This document shows, one piece after another, positions 29,851 to 38,998 of a stretch of DNA of 64,000 bases. Position numbers and translations under genes: made by a program. Numbering within the stretch: position 1 is the stretch's first letter; each line of letters begins with the position of its first letter. Location of the stretch: NCBI GenBank assembly GCA_031277855.1, contig JAITLO010000015.1, forward strand, positions 1-64,000. The letters run 5' to 3'. The notes beneath the pieces were generated by a model. The model saw nothing but the letters and a program-made list of their open reading frames with translations. It did no database searches and had not been told where the DNA came from. Source of the stretch: Acidovorax sp. (GTDB lineage Bacteria; Pseudomonadota; Gammaproteobacteria; Burkholderiales; Burkholderiaceae_C).

Positions 29851-29927
29851 CACACCACACAGCGCTGTCATGCAACACCCCCGAGCGCCTTTGCTTGCGG
29901 CAACCGAATCTGAATGAGAGCAAATCT

Positions 29928-30857
29928 ATGGCCTTCTTTCTCGAAACCCTGTTTGGCGGCCTGATGGCCGGCATGCTCTACGCCCTGGTGGCGCTGGGCT
30001 TTGTGCTGATCTTCAAGGCCTCGGGCGTCTTTAACTTTGCCCAGGGCGCCATGGTGCTATTTGCAGCCCTGGCCATGGCACGTTTTGCGGAGTGGATTCC
30101 GCAGTGGACCGGCATCGAAAGCAAGCTGGTGGCCAATCTGGCGGCCTTTGCCATCGCCGCAGCCATCATGTTTGTCTGCGCCTGGCTGATCGAGCGCCTG
30201 GTGCTGCGCCATCTGGTGAACCAGGATGCGGCCACGCTGCTGATGGCCACGCTGGGTATTACCTATTTCATGGAAGGCGTGGGCCAGACGCTGTTTGGCA
30301 GCGAGATCTACAAGATCGACATTGGCATGCCCAAGGACCCGGTGTTCATGCTGGAGTCGGTGTTTGAAGGCGGCGTGATGGTCAACCAGGAAGATGTGAT
30401 CGCCGCCGTGATCGCCGCTGCCCTGGTGGCTGCCTTGTCCGTTTTCTTCCAGAAGACCAGCACCGGCCGCGCCCTGCGCGCCGTGGCGGATGACCACCAA
30501 GCCGCCCAGTCCATCGGCATTCCGCTGAACCGCATCTGGGTGATTGTGTGGTGTGTGGCCGGCATCGTGGCTCTGGTGGCCGGGATGATCTGGGGCTCCA
30601 AGCTGGGCGTGCAGTTCACTCTCACAACCGTAGCACTGCGTGCCCTACCCGTGGTCATTCTGGGCGGTTTGACCTCGGTACCCGGCGCCATCATCGGCGG
30701 CTTGATCATCGGCGTGGGCGAGAAGCTGTCCGAGGTCTACCTCGGCCCTTATGTGGGCGGCGGCATCGAAATCTGGTTTGCCTATGTGCTGGCCCTGGTG
30801 TTCCTGCTGTTCCGTCCCCAGGGATTGTTCGGCGAGAAGATCATCGATCGCGTGTAA
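29928..30857 (+). CDS. ABC transporter permease, LivH-like
   Basis: An integral membrane protein of 309 residues with eight or so hydrophobic helices and the family motifs (GGLMAGMLYALVALGFVLIFKASGVFNFAQGAM; RALRAVADDHQAAQSIGIPLNR as EAA-like loop). I used the internal ATG preceded by GAGAG, because a start 33 bases earlier adds a polar stretch. Confidence 0.9.
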   Translation: MAFFLETLFGGLMAGMLYALVALGFVLIFKASGVFNFAQGAMVLFAALAMARFAEWIPQWTGIESKLVANLAAFAIAAAIMFVCAWLIERLVLRHLVNQDAATLLMATLGITYFMEGVGQTLFGSEIYKIDIGMPKDPVFMLESVFEGGVMVNQEDVIAAVIAAALVAALSVFFQKTSTGRALRAVADDHQAAQSIGIPLNRIWVIVWCVAGIVALVAGMIWGSKLGVQFTLTTVALRALPVVILGGLTSVPGAIIGGLIIGVGEKLSEVYLGPYVGGGIEIWFAYVLALVFLLFRPQGLFGEKIIDRV

Positions 30858-30877
30858 CGCGATCTGCCAGAAGGGCA

Positions 30878-30929
30878 CTTTGCGCACCGCGCAAAGAACG
30901 ATCTTCCAGCGAGGTGCGCACAGCGCACC
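30878..30929. other. two short hairpins between the permease genes
   Basis: CTTTGCGC/GCGCAAAG (30878-30896, loop 3) and GGTGCGC/GCGCACC (30913-30929, loop 3) follow the LivH-like gene. There is no T-run. They could stabilise or process the transcript between the two permease genes. Confidence 0.5.
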
Positions 30930-30979
30930 GCAGCTAGAAAGTGATGCCCCTCCAATGAAAAAAGAATCAGGAGAGAGAC

Positions 30980-32056
30980 ATGTTCTATCGTGAAAACGGT
31001 CAGTTCAAAACCAGCTACCGGGCTGACCAGCAGATCTTCACCATCCGCCAGGACAAGATCGCCATACTGGTGCTGATTGCGGCAGCCTTTTTGGTGGTGC
31101 CCCAGTTCGCCACCGACTACTTCTACCTGGCGATTCTGACCCCGCTGGTCATCATGTCCCTGGCCGCGCTGGGCGTGAACATTCTGGTGGGCTACTGCGG
31201 TCAGATCTCGCTGGGCTCTGGCGCCTTCATGGCCGTGGGTGCTTACGGCGCCTACAACTTCGTGGTGCGCATGCCCGGCCTGCCCCTGATTCCGGCGCTG
31301 ATTCTGGGCGGTCTGTGCGCCACCTTTTTCGGCATCTTGTTCGGCCTGCCCAGCCTGCGCGTCAAAGGCCTGTATCTGGCCGTGGCCACGCTGGCGGCGC
31401 AGTTCTTCAGCGACTGGATGTTTTTGCGCATCAAGTGGTTCACCAATGACTCGCCCTCGGGTTCGGTGTCGGTGAACAACCTGGAAGTCTTTGGCATGGC
31501 CATCCAGTCGGCCCAGTCCAAATACCTGTTCTGCCTGGCCGTGCTGGTGGTGATTGCCCTGCTGGCGAAAAACCTGGTGCGCGGCGCCATAGGCCGTGAG
31601 TGGATGGCGATTCGCGACATGGACGTGGCCGCCAGCGTGATCGGCATCCGCCCCATGTACGCCAAGCTCAGCGCCTTTGCCGTCAGCTCCTTCATCGTCG
31701 GCGTGGCCGGCGCGCTGTGGGGCTTTGTGCACCTGGGCGCCTGGGAGCCTGCGGCCTTCTCGGTGGACATCTCCTTCAAGCTGCTGTTCATGGTCATCAT
31801 CGGCGGCCTGGGCTCCATCATGGGCAGCTTTTTTGGCGCGGCCTTCATCGTGGTCCTGCCCATTGTGCTGAACCTGGTGCTGCCCGCACTGGCCAGCCTG
31901 TTCGGCATGAGCATTTCCACCGCAGGCATCTCGCACGCCGAATTCATCATCTTCGGCGCGCTGATTGTCTGGTTCCTGATTGTTGAGCCCCACGGCATCG
32001 CCAAGCTGTGGTCCACCGGCAAGCAAAAGCTGCGTGTCTGGCCCTTTCCACATTGA
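30980..32056 (+). CDS. ABC transporter permease, LivM-like
   Basis: A membrane protein of 358 residues with about nine to ten hydrophobic helices and the LivM motifs (LGVNILVGYCGQISLGSGAFMAVGAY; RDMDVAASVIGIRPMYAKLSAFAVSSF). GGAGAGAG precedes the ATG. It pairs with the LivH-like permease upstream. Confidence 0.9.
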   Translation: MFYRENGQFKTSYRADQQIFTIRQDKIAILVLIAAAFLVVPQFATDYFYLAILTPLVIMSLAALGVNILVGYCGQISLGSGAFMAVGAYGAYNFVVRMPGLPLIPALILGGLCATFFGILFGLPSLRVKGLYLAVATLAAQFFSDWMFLRIKWFTNDSPSGSVSVNNLEVFGMAIQSAQSKYLFCLAVLVVIALLAKNLVRGAIGREWMAIRDMDVAASVIGIRPMYAKLSAFAVSSFIVGVAGALWGFVHLGAWEPAAFSVDISFKLLFMVIIGGLGSIMGSFFGAAFIVVLPIVLNLVLPALASLFGMSISTAGISHAEFIIFGALIVWFLIVEPHGIAKLWSTGKQKLRVWPFPH

Positions 32057-32170
32057 TCCCCATTGATTTGCATCGGTTCCCATGGGTTCCTGTTGAGTTT
32101 GAAGGTGTGCGCGCATGCCCTGCGCGTTTTCGGTGACGTTGAAACCATTCCATAAGTGAGGAGACAAACC

Positions 32171-33487
32171 ATGAAGTTCACCCGTCTGGCTCTGGCAGCC
32201 ACCCTGGTTGCCGCAGGCGCGGGCTTTGCCACCACGGCATCGGCCCAGGCCAACGAACAGTTTTTCCCGCAGCTGACCTACCGCACGGGCGCTTATGCGG
32301 CCTACGGAATCCCATGGTCGAACGGCAAGGTGGACTACCTCAAACTCATCAATGCCCGTGACGGCGGCATCAACGGCGTCAAGCTCACCTTCGAGGAGTG
32401 CGAAACCGCCTATGCCACCGACCGCGGCGTGGAATGCTATGAACGCCTCAAGACCCGCCCCGGCGTGGCCGTGGTCGAGCCCCTGGCCACCGGCATCACC
32501 TTTGCGCTGACCGAGAAGGCCCCGGTCGACAAGATCCCGCTGATGACCCAGGGCTACGGTCTGTCCATCTCCCAGGACGGCAATGCCTTCCAGTGGAACT
32601 TCCCCTTCCTGGGCAGCTACTGGACGGGCGCCGACATCCTGATCCAGCACCTGGGCAAGCAGGTCGGCGGTCTGGACAAACTCAAGGGCAAGAAGATTGC
32701 CTACGTCTACCACGACAGTCCCTTTGGCAAGGACGCCATTCCCCTGCTGGAAAAGCGCGCGCAAATGCATGGTTTCACCCTGCAGCTGATGCCGGTGACG
32801 GCGCCCGGCGTGGAGCAAAAGTCCACCTGGCTGCAGGTACGCCAGAACCGCCCCGACTACCTGCTGCTGTGGGGCTGGGGCGTGATGAATGCCACCGCCC
32901 TCAAGGAGGCCCAGGCCACCGGCTTTCCGCGCGAGAAGATGTACAGCGTGTGGTGGGGCGGCACCGAGCCTGCGGTGCGTGATGTGGGCGAAGGCGCCAA
33001 GGGCTTTAACGCGCTCTCGCTGTACAGCCACGGCACCTCGTCCAAGGTGATGCAGGACATCTTGAAGCTGGTGCACGACGCCAAGCAGGGCACAGGGCCC
33101 AAGGACGAAGTGGGCACCGTGCTCTATGTGCATGGCGTGATCACGCAAATGCTGGCCGTGGAGGCCGTGCGCGTGGCCCAGGAGAAATTCGGCAAGGGCA
33201 AGGTCATGACCGGCGAGCAGGTGCGCTGGGGCATGGAAAACCTGAAGCTGGACGCCAAGCGCCTGAAGGAGCTGGGCTTTGACGGCGTGATGCAGCCCCT
33301 GTCCACCAGTTGCTCCAACCACATGGGCTCCAGCGCAGCCCGCGTCTACGCCTGGGATGGCAAGAACTGGCAATACACCTCGGACTGGTACCAGTCCGAT
33401 GCCAAGGTGCTGGACCCGCTGATCAAAGAGCATGGCGACAAGTATTTGGCGGACAAGAAGTTGGCCCGCCGCACCGACTGCAAGTAA
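32171..33487 (+). CDS. ABC transporter substrate-binding protein, type I periplasmic fold, copy 1
   Basis: A periplasmic protein of 438 residues with a signal peptide cleaved near ATTASAQ-A and GAGGAG before the ATG. The body shows the Peripla_BP_6 pattern (YRTGAYAAYGIPWSNGKVDYLKLIN; YHDSPFGKDAIPLL; GVEQKSTWLQVRQNRPDY). It is closely similar to the next gene. The neighbourhood suggests a carboxylic or aromatic acid ligand rather than leucine, but this is inference. Confidence 0.88.
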   Translation: MKFTRLALAATLVAAGAGFATTASAQANEQFFPQLTYRTGAYAAYGIPWSNGKVDYLKLINARDGGINGVKLTFEECETAYATDRGVECYERLKTRPGVAVVEPLATGITFALTEKAPVDKIPLMTQGYGLSISQDGNAFQWNFPFLGSYWTGADILIQHLGKQVGGLDKLKGKKIAYVYHDSPFGKDAIPLLEKRAQMHGFTLQLMPVTAPGVEQKSTWLQVRQNRPDYLLLWGWGVMNATALKEAQATGFPREKMYSVWWGGTEPAVRDVGEGAKGFNALSLYSHGTSSKVMQDILKLVHDAKQGTGPKDEVGTVLYVHGVITQMLAVEAVRVAQEKFGKGKVMTGEQVRWGMENLKLDAKRLKELGFDGVMQPLSTSCSNHMGSSAARVYAWDGKNWQYTSDWYQSDAKVLDPLIKEHGDKYLADKKLARRTDCK

Positions 33488-33552
33488 GCAGACTGCCATG
33501 GCTTGCGCCCCGCAAGGCACAGGCCATGGCGCCCTCACAACAGGAGACAAGC

Positions 33553-34860
33553 ATGAAACTCAACCATCTGACTGCGGCGGCCACCCTCGCCTTGACCGGC
33601 ATGGGCTTTGCCACCAGCGCTGTGGCCCAGGCACAGGAACAGTTTGTTCCGCTGCTGTCCTACCGTACCGGCCAGTTCGCACCTCTGGGCATTCCATGGG
33701 GTGACGGCAAGCTGGACTACCTCAAACTGGTCAACGCCAAGGGCGGCGTCAACGGCGTGAAGATTTCCTACGAGGAATGCGAAACCGCCTATGACACCAG
33801 CCGCGGCGTGGAATGCTATGAACGCCTCAAGGGCAAGGGCAGCGGCGCTGCAGGCTTTGACACCCAGTCCACCGGCATCACCTTTGCCGTGACCGAAAAA
33901 GCCCCCATCGACAAGATCTCCGTGGTCACGCCCGGCTATGGCCTGTCCCAGTCCGTGGACGGCAAGGTCTTCGAGTGGAACTTCCCCCTGCTGAGCACCT
34001 ACTGGACCGGCGCCGACGCCATCGTCCAGGACATCCTGAAGAAGGAAAAAGGCAGCCTCAAGGGCAAGAAGATCACCCTGATCTACCACGACTCTCCCTA
34101 TGGCAAGGAACCCATCCCGCTGCTGCAAAAGCGTGCCGAAAAGGAAGGCTTCACTCTGGCCATGCTGCCCGTGACGGCCCCTGGCGTGGAGCAAAAAGCC
34201 ACCTGGCTGCAGGTGCGCCAGAACCGCCCCGACTACGTGATTCTGTGGTCCGCCGGCGTGATGACGCCCACGGCCATCCGCGAGGCACAGGCCACAGGCT
34301 TTCCGCGCGAAAAAATGTATGCCGTGTGGTGGGCGGGCTCCGACCATGACGTGAAGGGCATTGACGGCGCCAAGGGCTACAACACCGTCACCATCCACAA
34401 CACGGCCGAGCACGACAAGGTGCACGACGAAGTCAAGACCATGCTCTATGACAAGGGCCAGGGCGCTGCCGGCAGCGCCAAGGAACTGGGCGCCATCGCT
34501 CACACCCGTGGCATGGTGATTGCCATGCTGCAGGTGGAAGGCATTCGCACCGCGCAGGAAAAGTTCGGCAAGGGCAAGGTCATGACGCCCGAGCAGATCC
34601 GCTGGGGCATGGAGAACCTGAACCTGACCCAGGAGCGCCTGAACGAGCTGGGCTTTGGCAAGCTGATCCGCCCCATCAAGACCAGCTGTGACAACCACAT
34701 GGGTGCCGACTGGGCCCGCATTGCGCAGTGGAACGGAAGCAAGTGGACCGTGACCTCGGACTGGTACCAGGCTGACAAGACCTTGATCGACCCCCTGGTC
34801 AAGGAATACGCAGCCAAGTACGCCAAGGACAAGAACATCAAGGTCCGCAGCTGCAACTAA
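33553..34860 (+). CDS. ABC transporter substrate-binding protein, copy 2
   Basis: A protein of 435 residues, a tandem paralogue of the preceding gene with nearly the same length, signal peptide (SAVAQAQ) and blocks (GVEQKATWLQVRQNRPDY; ATGFPREKMY). GGAGA precedes the ATG. Most differences fall in the middle lobe, so the two probably bind related but different ligands and share the same membrane complex. Confidence 0.88.
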   Translation: MKLNHLTAAATLALTGMGFATSAVAQAQEQFVPLLSYRTGQFAPLGIPWGDGKLDYLKLVNAKGGVNGVKISYEECETAYDTSRGVECYERLKGKGSGAAGFDTQSTGITFAVTEKAPIDKISVVTPGYGLSQSVDGKVFEWNFPLLSTYWTGADAIVQDILKKEKGSLKGKKITLIYHDSPYGKEPIPLLQKRAEKEGFTLAMLPVTAPGVEQKATWLQVRQNRPDYVILWSAGVMTPTAIREAQATGFPREKMYAVWWAGSDHDVKGIDGAKGYNTVTIHNTAEHDKVHDEVKTMLYDKGQGAAGSAKELGAIAHTRGMVIAMLQVEGIRTAQEKFGKGKVMTPEQIRWGMENLNLTQERLNELGFGKLIRPIKTSCDNHMGADWARIAQWNGSKWTVTSDWYQADKTLIDPLVKEYAAKYAKDKNIKVRSCN

Positions 34861-34948
34861 GCATGCTGTACATCCATGCCGCACCCCTGCGGCTGCGGCA
34901 TGGATTCAGCGATGGAAGCTATTACTTTTGAAGATGAATGTGGAAACC

Positions 34949-35785
34949 ATGACCGATACCCGCACCGCCACTGCCTCCAACTCCGCCGCGCCCGTGCTCG
35001 TGGTCAACGGCATTGAGGTCATCTACAACCACGTCATCCTGGTGCTCAAGGGCGTGTCGCTGCAGCTGCCGGAAAAAGGCATTGTGGCCCTGCTCGGCGG
35101 CAACGGCGCGGGCAAGACCACCACGCTGCGCGCCATCTCCAACCTGCTCAAGGGCGAGCGCGGCGAGGTCACCAAGGGCTCCATCGAGCTGCGCGGTGAA
35201 CAGATTCAAAACCTCTCGCCGGCCGACCTGGTCAAGCGCGGCGTGGTCCAGGTCATGGAGGGCCGCCACTGCTTTGCCCACCTGACCATTGAAGAAAACC
35301 TGATGACGGGCAGCTACACCCGCACCGACAAGGGCGAGATCGCGGCCAATCTGGAAAAGGTCTACAACTACTTCCCTCGCCTCAAGACCCGCCGCACCAG
35401 CCAGGCGGCCTACACCTCGGGCGGCGAGCAGCAGATGTGCGCCATTGGCCGCGCCATCATGAGCAACCCGAACATTGTGTTGCTGGACGAGCCCTCCATG
35501 GGCCTGGCGCCGCAAATCGTGGAAGAGGTGTTCAACATCGTCAAAGACCTGAACGCCAAGGAAGGCACCACCTTCCTGCTGGCCGAGCAGAACACCAATA
35601 TGGCGCTGAAGTACGCCGACTACGGCTACATCATGGAAAGCGGCCGCATCGTCATGGACGGCGCGGCCAGCGACCTGGCCAGCAACGAGGACGTCAAGGA
35701 GTTCTACCTGGGCGTGGGCGGCAACGAGCGCAAGAGCTTTAGGGACGTCAAGAGCTACAAGCGCCGTAAGCGTTGGTTGGCATAA
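34949..35785 (+). CDS. ABC transporter ATPase, LivF-like
   Basis: A protein of 278 residues with Walker A (GGNGAGKTT), signature (YTSGGEQQMCAIGRAI), Walker B (IVLLDEPSMGLAP) and the switch region (AEQNTNMAL). The start is uncertain: an ATG 15 bases earlier and a TTG 21 bases earlier are also in frame. The second ATPase of the importer; a family A element follows directly. Confidence 0.9.
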   Translation: MTDTRTATASNSAAPVLVVNGIEVIYNHVILVLKGVSLQLPEKGIVALLGGNGAGKTTTLRAISNLLKGERGEVTKGSIELRGEQIQNLSPADLVKRGVVQVMEGRHCFAHLTIEENLMTGSYTRTDKGEIAANLEKVYNYFPRLKTRRTSQAAYTSGGEQQMCAIGRAIMSNPNIVLLDEPSMGLAPQIVEEVFNIVKDLNAKEGTTFLLAEQNTNMALKYADYGYIMESGRIVMDGAASDLASNEDVKEFYLGVGGNERKSFRDVKSYKRRKRWLA

Positions 35786-35960
35786 CCCCCCCTGAGGCGC
35801 TAACGCGCCTTCCCCCCAGGGGGACGGCAGCCTTTGCTGCGGGGCGGCCCTTGCTGGCTGCCACTGGCGAATGGGGTCTCGAGATGCAATGGGGGAAAGT
35901 CTGAGCCCTCCGACTTCGCTCCTTCCTCCTCCGGGGGAAGGCAGGGATGGGGGCCTGCAG
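35786..35960 (+). repeat. family A element copy 4 plus family D hairpin
   Basis: It starts at the stop codon of the LivF-like gene and reads with it. Stem I is AGGCGC/GCGCCT, stem II shortened to CCCCC/GGGGG, stem III GGCAGCC/GGCTGCC around GCTGCGGGGCGGCCCTTGCT. The family D part is at about 35921-35957 (CTCCTCCGGGGGAAGG, GGGATGGGGG). Confidence 0.78.
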
Positions 35961-36067
35961 CGCTGAAGTCGCCTCTTTATTCACTCCTTACTTCATAGCT
36001 GCTCGCGCTGGATACATCTACGTTTGAGCACTGTTTCATTGAATATTTTGCAGAGGAGCCATCTGAA

Positions 36068-37333
36068 ATGAGTATGTTTTTCGATGCCCTGGAAACCCGC
36101 AGCCCGCAGCAGCGGGAGGCCGATCTGCTGGCGCGTTTGCCGGCCCAGATTGCCCATGCCCAGCAGCATGCACCGGCGTTTGCCCGCATCTTGCAAGGTG
36201 TGGATGCGGCCGCCATCACCAGCCGCGCCGCGCTGGCCCGGTTGCCGGTGACGCGCAAGTACGAGCTGCTGCAGCGCCAGCGCGACCAGATTGGCCAGGC
36301 TGGTCAACCCGGCCATAGCCCTTTTGGCGGCTTTGCCACCCACGGTTTTGGCAAGGCCATGCCGCGCGTGTTCTCCAGCCCCGGGCCGATCTACGAGCCC
36401 GAGGGCACGCGCCCAGATTACTGGCGCATGGCCCGCGCCATTTATGCCGCCGGCTTTCGCCCGGGCGAGCTGGTGCACAACTGCTTTTCCTACCATTTCG
36501 TGCCCGCAGGCTCGATGATGGAAACCGGTGCCCAGGCCCTGGGCTGCACGGTGTTCCCCGGTGGCACGGGCCAGACCGAGCAGCAGGTGCAGGCCATGGC
36601 CGAGCTGCGCCCGGCCGGCTATATCGGCACGCCCAGCTTCTTGAAAATCATTTTGGAGAAGGCTGCCGAGCAAGGTATTGCCCTGCCCTCTTTGACCAAG
36701 GCCCTGGTCAGCGGCGAGGCCTTTCCCCCTTCGCTGCGCGACTGGCTGGCCGAGCGCGGCGTGGCCGCCTACCAGGCCTATGCCACGGCCGACCTGGGCC
36801 TGATTGCCTATGAGACCGAGGCCCGCGAAGGCCTGGTGCTGGACGAGGGCGTGATCGTGGAAATCGTGCGCCCCGGCACCGGCGACCCGGTGGCCGAGGG
36901 CGAGGTGGGCGAGCTGGTCATCACCACGCTGAACACCGACTACCCGCTGATTCGCTTTGGCACCGGCGACCTGTCGGCCGTGCTGCCCGGGCAGTGCCCC
37001 ACGGGCCGCACCGCCACCCGCATCAAGGGCTGGATGGGCCGTGCCGACCAGACCACCAAGGTGCGCGGCATGTTTGTCCACCCCGGCCAGGTGGCCGAAG
37101 TGGCCAAGCGCTTTCCGCAGATTCTGAAGGCGCGCCTGGTGGTCAGCGGCGAAATGGCCAACGACCAGATGGCCTTGCAGGTGGAAACCACGGAAACCGC
37201 CGAGGGCCTGGCCCGCCTGATTGGCGATGCCATCCGTGAAGTCACCAAGCTGCGCGGCGATGTGCAGCTGCTGCCCCCGGGCAGCCTGCCCAATGACGGC
37301 AAGGTGATCGAGGACGCGCGCAGCTACCGCTGA
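36068..37333 (+). CDS. phenylacetate-CoA ligase-like AMP-forming enzyme
   Basis: A protein of 421 residues of the PaaK-like adenylate family (FSSPGPIYEPEG as P-loop-like region; GAQALGCTVFPGG; AYATADLGLIAYE; GWMGRADQTTKVRGMFVHPGQV in the C-terminal subdomain). It probably activates an aryl or alkyl acid to its CoA ester. It belongs to the importer locus although a 282-base gap with family A/D separates it. A strong terminator follows. Confidence 0.85.
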   Translation: MSMFFDALETRSPQQREADLLARLPAQIAHAQQHAPAFARILQGVDAAAITSRAALARLPVTRKYELLQRQRDQIGQAGQPGHSPFGGFATHGFGKAMPRVFSSPGPIYEPEGTRPDYWRMARAIYAAGFRPGELVHNCFSYHFVPAGSMMETGAQALGCTVFPGGTGQTEQQVQAMAELRPAGYIGTPSFLKIILEKAAEQGIALPSLTKALVSGEAFPPSLRDWLAERGVAAYQAYATADLGLIAYETEAREGLVLDEGVIVEIVRPGTGDPVAEGEVGELVITTLNTDYPLIRFGTGDLSAVLPGQCPTGRTATRIKGWMGRADQTTKVRGMFVHPGQVAEVAKRFPQILKARLVVSGEMANDQMALQVETTETAEGLARLIGDAIREVTKLRGDVQLLPPGSLPNDGKVIEDARSYR

Positions 37334-37349
37334 ACGTGCTGGCTGCCCG

Positions 37350-37395
37350 AGCCGCTTGCATATCGCCCAAGCTGCGATGTGCGAGCGGCTTTTTT
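37350..37395 (+). terminator. intrinsic terminator after the PaaK-like gene
   Basis: AGCCGCTTGCATATCGC pairs imperfectly with GCGATGTGCGAGCGGCT, followed by TTTTTT. It lies 16 bases after the stop and closes the importer cluster. Confidence 0.8.
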
Positions 37396-37717
37396 CATGC
37401 AGCTGGCCCATGGCAGGAGCACTGCGCTGACCGCCTTGCCTGACGCAGCTTGGCGCGGCCCGCAATCCCTAATATCAAGCTCAGGCCTTGGCTGACGCAA
37501 ATGCGACAGTTCTTGACGATTCCCTGACGCAAGTCCGTTTCGCCTCGTTTTTTTCGTATTTTTTCAATTCAAAAACAAGAGCATCAAATGCTTGTGTAGT
37601 AACAAATTTTCGGCATTTGCATTTAAAAAACGGCAACAAAACGCCCGGGTTATTACCAAGTCTGCAACCGCAGATGTTCGCCACCATGGCGCCCTTGTTT
37701 TCGTAGGAATCGAGTCA
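37396..37717 (+). promoter_or_regulatory. AT-rich upstream region of the Bug/TctC gene
   Basis: About 320 bases without a gene. CTGACGCA occurs three times (37440-37447, 37492-37500, 37524-37532), and the last half (37540-37640) is far more AT-rich than the surrounding DNA, with a family C-like piece at 37571-37594. This is probably the promoter and operator region of the next gene. Confidence 0.4.
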
Positions 37718-38707
37718 ATGAAAAACACCCTCCGCCTGGCCGCTGTGGCCGTTGCCGCTGTCGCCGCTTGCGGTGCCCAAGCCCAGACCTTCCCTGTCGC
37801 TGGCAAGAACATCACCATCGTGGTGCCCTTCTCGGCAGGCGGCCCGACCGACCGTGTGGCCCGTGACCTGGCCGAAGCTCTGCGCAAGCCCCTGGGCGGC
37901 GCCACGGTGGTGATTGAAAACGCTGCCGGCGCCGGCAGCACCATCGGTGCCGCCAAGGTGGCCCGTGCCCCGGCCGATGGCTACACCCTGCTGCTGAACC
38001 ACATCGGCATGGCCACCATCCCCTCGCTCTACCGCAAGCTGTCGTTCAATGTGCTGAACGACTTCGAGTTCCTGGGCATCATCAACGACGTACCCATGAC
38101 CGTGGTGGGCCGCCCCACGCTGGAAGCCAATAACTACGCCGAGCTGAACAAGTGGATGCAGGCCAACAAGGAAAAGGTCAACCTGGGCCACTCCGGTCTG
38201 GGTTCTGCCGGCCACCTGTGCGGCCTGATGTTCCAAAGCGCCATCAATGTGCAGATGACCACCGTGGCCTACAAGGGCGCGGCACCTGCCATCACCGATT
38301 TGATGGGCGGCACCATCGACCTGATGTGCGACCAGACCACCAACACCAGCTCGCAGATCGAGGCCAAAAAGGTCAAGGGCTATGCCGTGACCACCAAGGA
38401 ACGCCTGAAGACGCCAGCGCTGAAGGACATGCCCACGCTGAACGAATCCGGCGTCAAGGGCTTTAACGTCACCGTATGGCACGGCTTGTACGCTCCCAAG
38501 GGCACGCCCGAAGCCGTTCTGGCCAGCATCAACACCGCACTGAAGACGGCGCTGAAGGACCCCACCTTCATCCAGAAGCAAGAAGGCCTGGGCGCCATTG
38601 TGGCCACCGATGGCCGCGTGGAGCGCAAGGGCCACAAGGAGTTTGTGAAGTCCGAGATCGATGCCTGGGGCAAGGTCATCAAGGCCGCCGGCCAATTCGC
38701 CGACTAA
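37718..38707 (+). CDS. Bug/TctC-family periplasmic binding protein
   Basis: A protein of 329 residues with a signal peptide (ending GAQAQ) and family patterns (ITIVVPFSAGGPTDRVARDLAEAL; VVIENAAGAGSTIGAAKVARAPADGY; GHSGLGSAGHLCG). Bug proteins bind carboxylates and often act without a dedicated transporter gene, as here. I chose the ATG preceded by AGGAATC. The longer frame adds 42 unrelated residues. Family B and a terminator follow. Confidence 0.92.
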   Translation: MKNTLRLAAVAVAAVAACGAQAQTFPVAGKNITIVVPFSAGGPTDRVARDLAEALRKPLGGATVVIENAAGAGSTIGAAKVARAPADGYTLLLNHIGMATIPSLYRKLSFNVLNDFEFLGIINDVPMTVVGRPTLEANNYAELNKWMQANKEKVNLGHSGLGSAGHLCGLMFQSAINVQMTTVAYKGAAPAITDLMGGTIDLMCDQTTNTSSQIEAKKVKGYAVTTKERLKTPALKDMPTLNESGVKGFNVTVWHGLYAPKGTPEAVLASINTALKTALKDPTFIQKQEGLGAIVATDGRVERKGHKEFVKSEIDAWGKVIKAAGQFAD

Positions 38708-38730
38708 GCCTCAAACAGCCTTGCTGTTGG

Positions 38731-38845
38731 GTACTTGGCTCGTGCCGAGACGCCCATACGGCACTTGATGCGTTGTTGCTCGCCCTTGCCGTACCCAAGT
38801 ACTGTCTGCGGGCGAGCGCCTAGCCTGAAGTGCCGTCTGGACGTT
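38731..38845 (+). repeat. family B structured intergenic element, copy 2
   Basis: It starts about 25 bases after the TctC stop, in the same direction. Outer stem ACGGCACTT (38758-38766) with AAGTGCCGT (38828-38836). Inner stem GCTCGCCC (38778-38785) with GGGCGAGC (38810-38817). Compared with copy 1, both stems change on both sides and keep pairing. Confidence 0.8.
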
Positions 38846-38936
38846 GTGGGGTGGGATTGAGCGCCCGCTGAACTGCTTGCCCCCGCTCCGGCCTACATCT
38901 TCTTTGCCTCCCGCATTTCTGAGTTGAGCCACAAAA

Positions 38937-38966
38937 AAACGGTGCCCAAGGCACCGTTTCTTTTTT
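38937..38966. terminator. bidirectional intrinsic terminator
   Basis: AAACGGTGCC and GGCACCGTTT pair around CAA. A-run before and T-run after, so it serves both the Bug gene (plus) and the DUF1840 gene (minus). Confidence 0.85.
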
Positions 38967-38998
38967 GCGCGGCCGGCAGGCCGGCAAGGGATCAATGG

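Noticed and set aside
30782..33550. 922-codon antisense frame across the permease and binding-protein genes
   Set aside because: Shadow frame from GC-rich codon bias; the plus strand carries well-conserved LivM-like and binding proteins with ribosome sites.
36068..37333. true phenylacetate degradation locus
   Set aside because: The PaaK-like protein is present but no paaABCDE, paaG, paaZ or regulator is nearby, so a phenylacetate pathway cannot be claimed.
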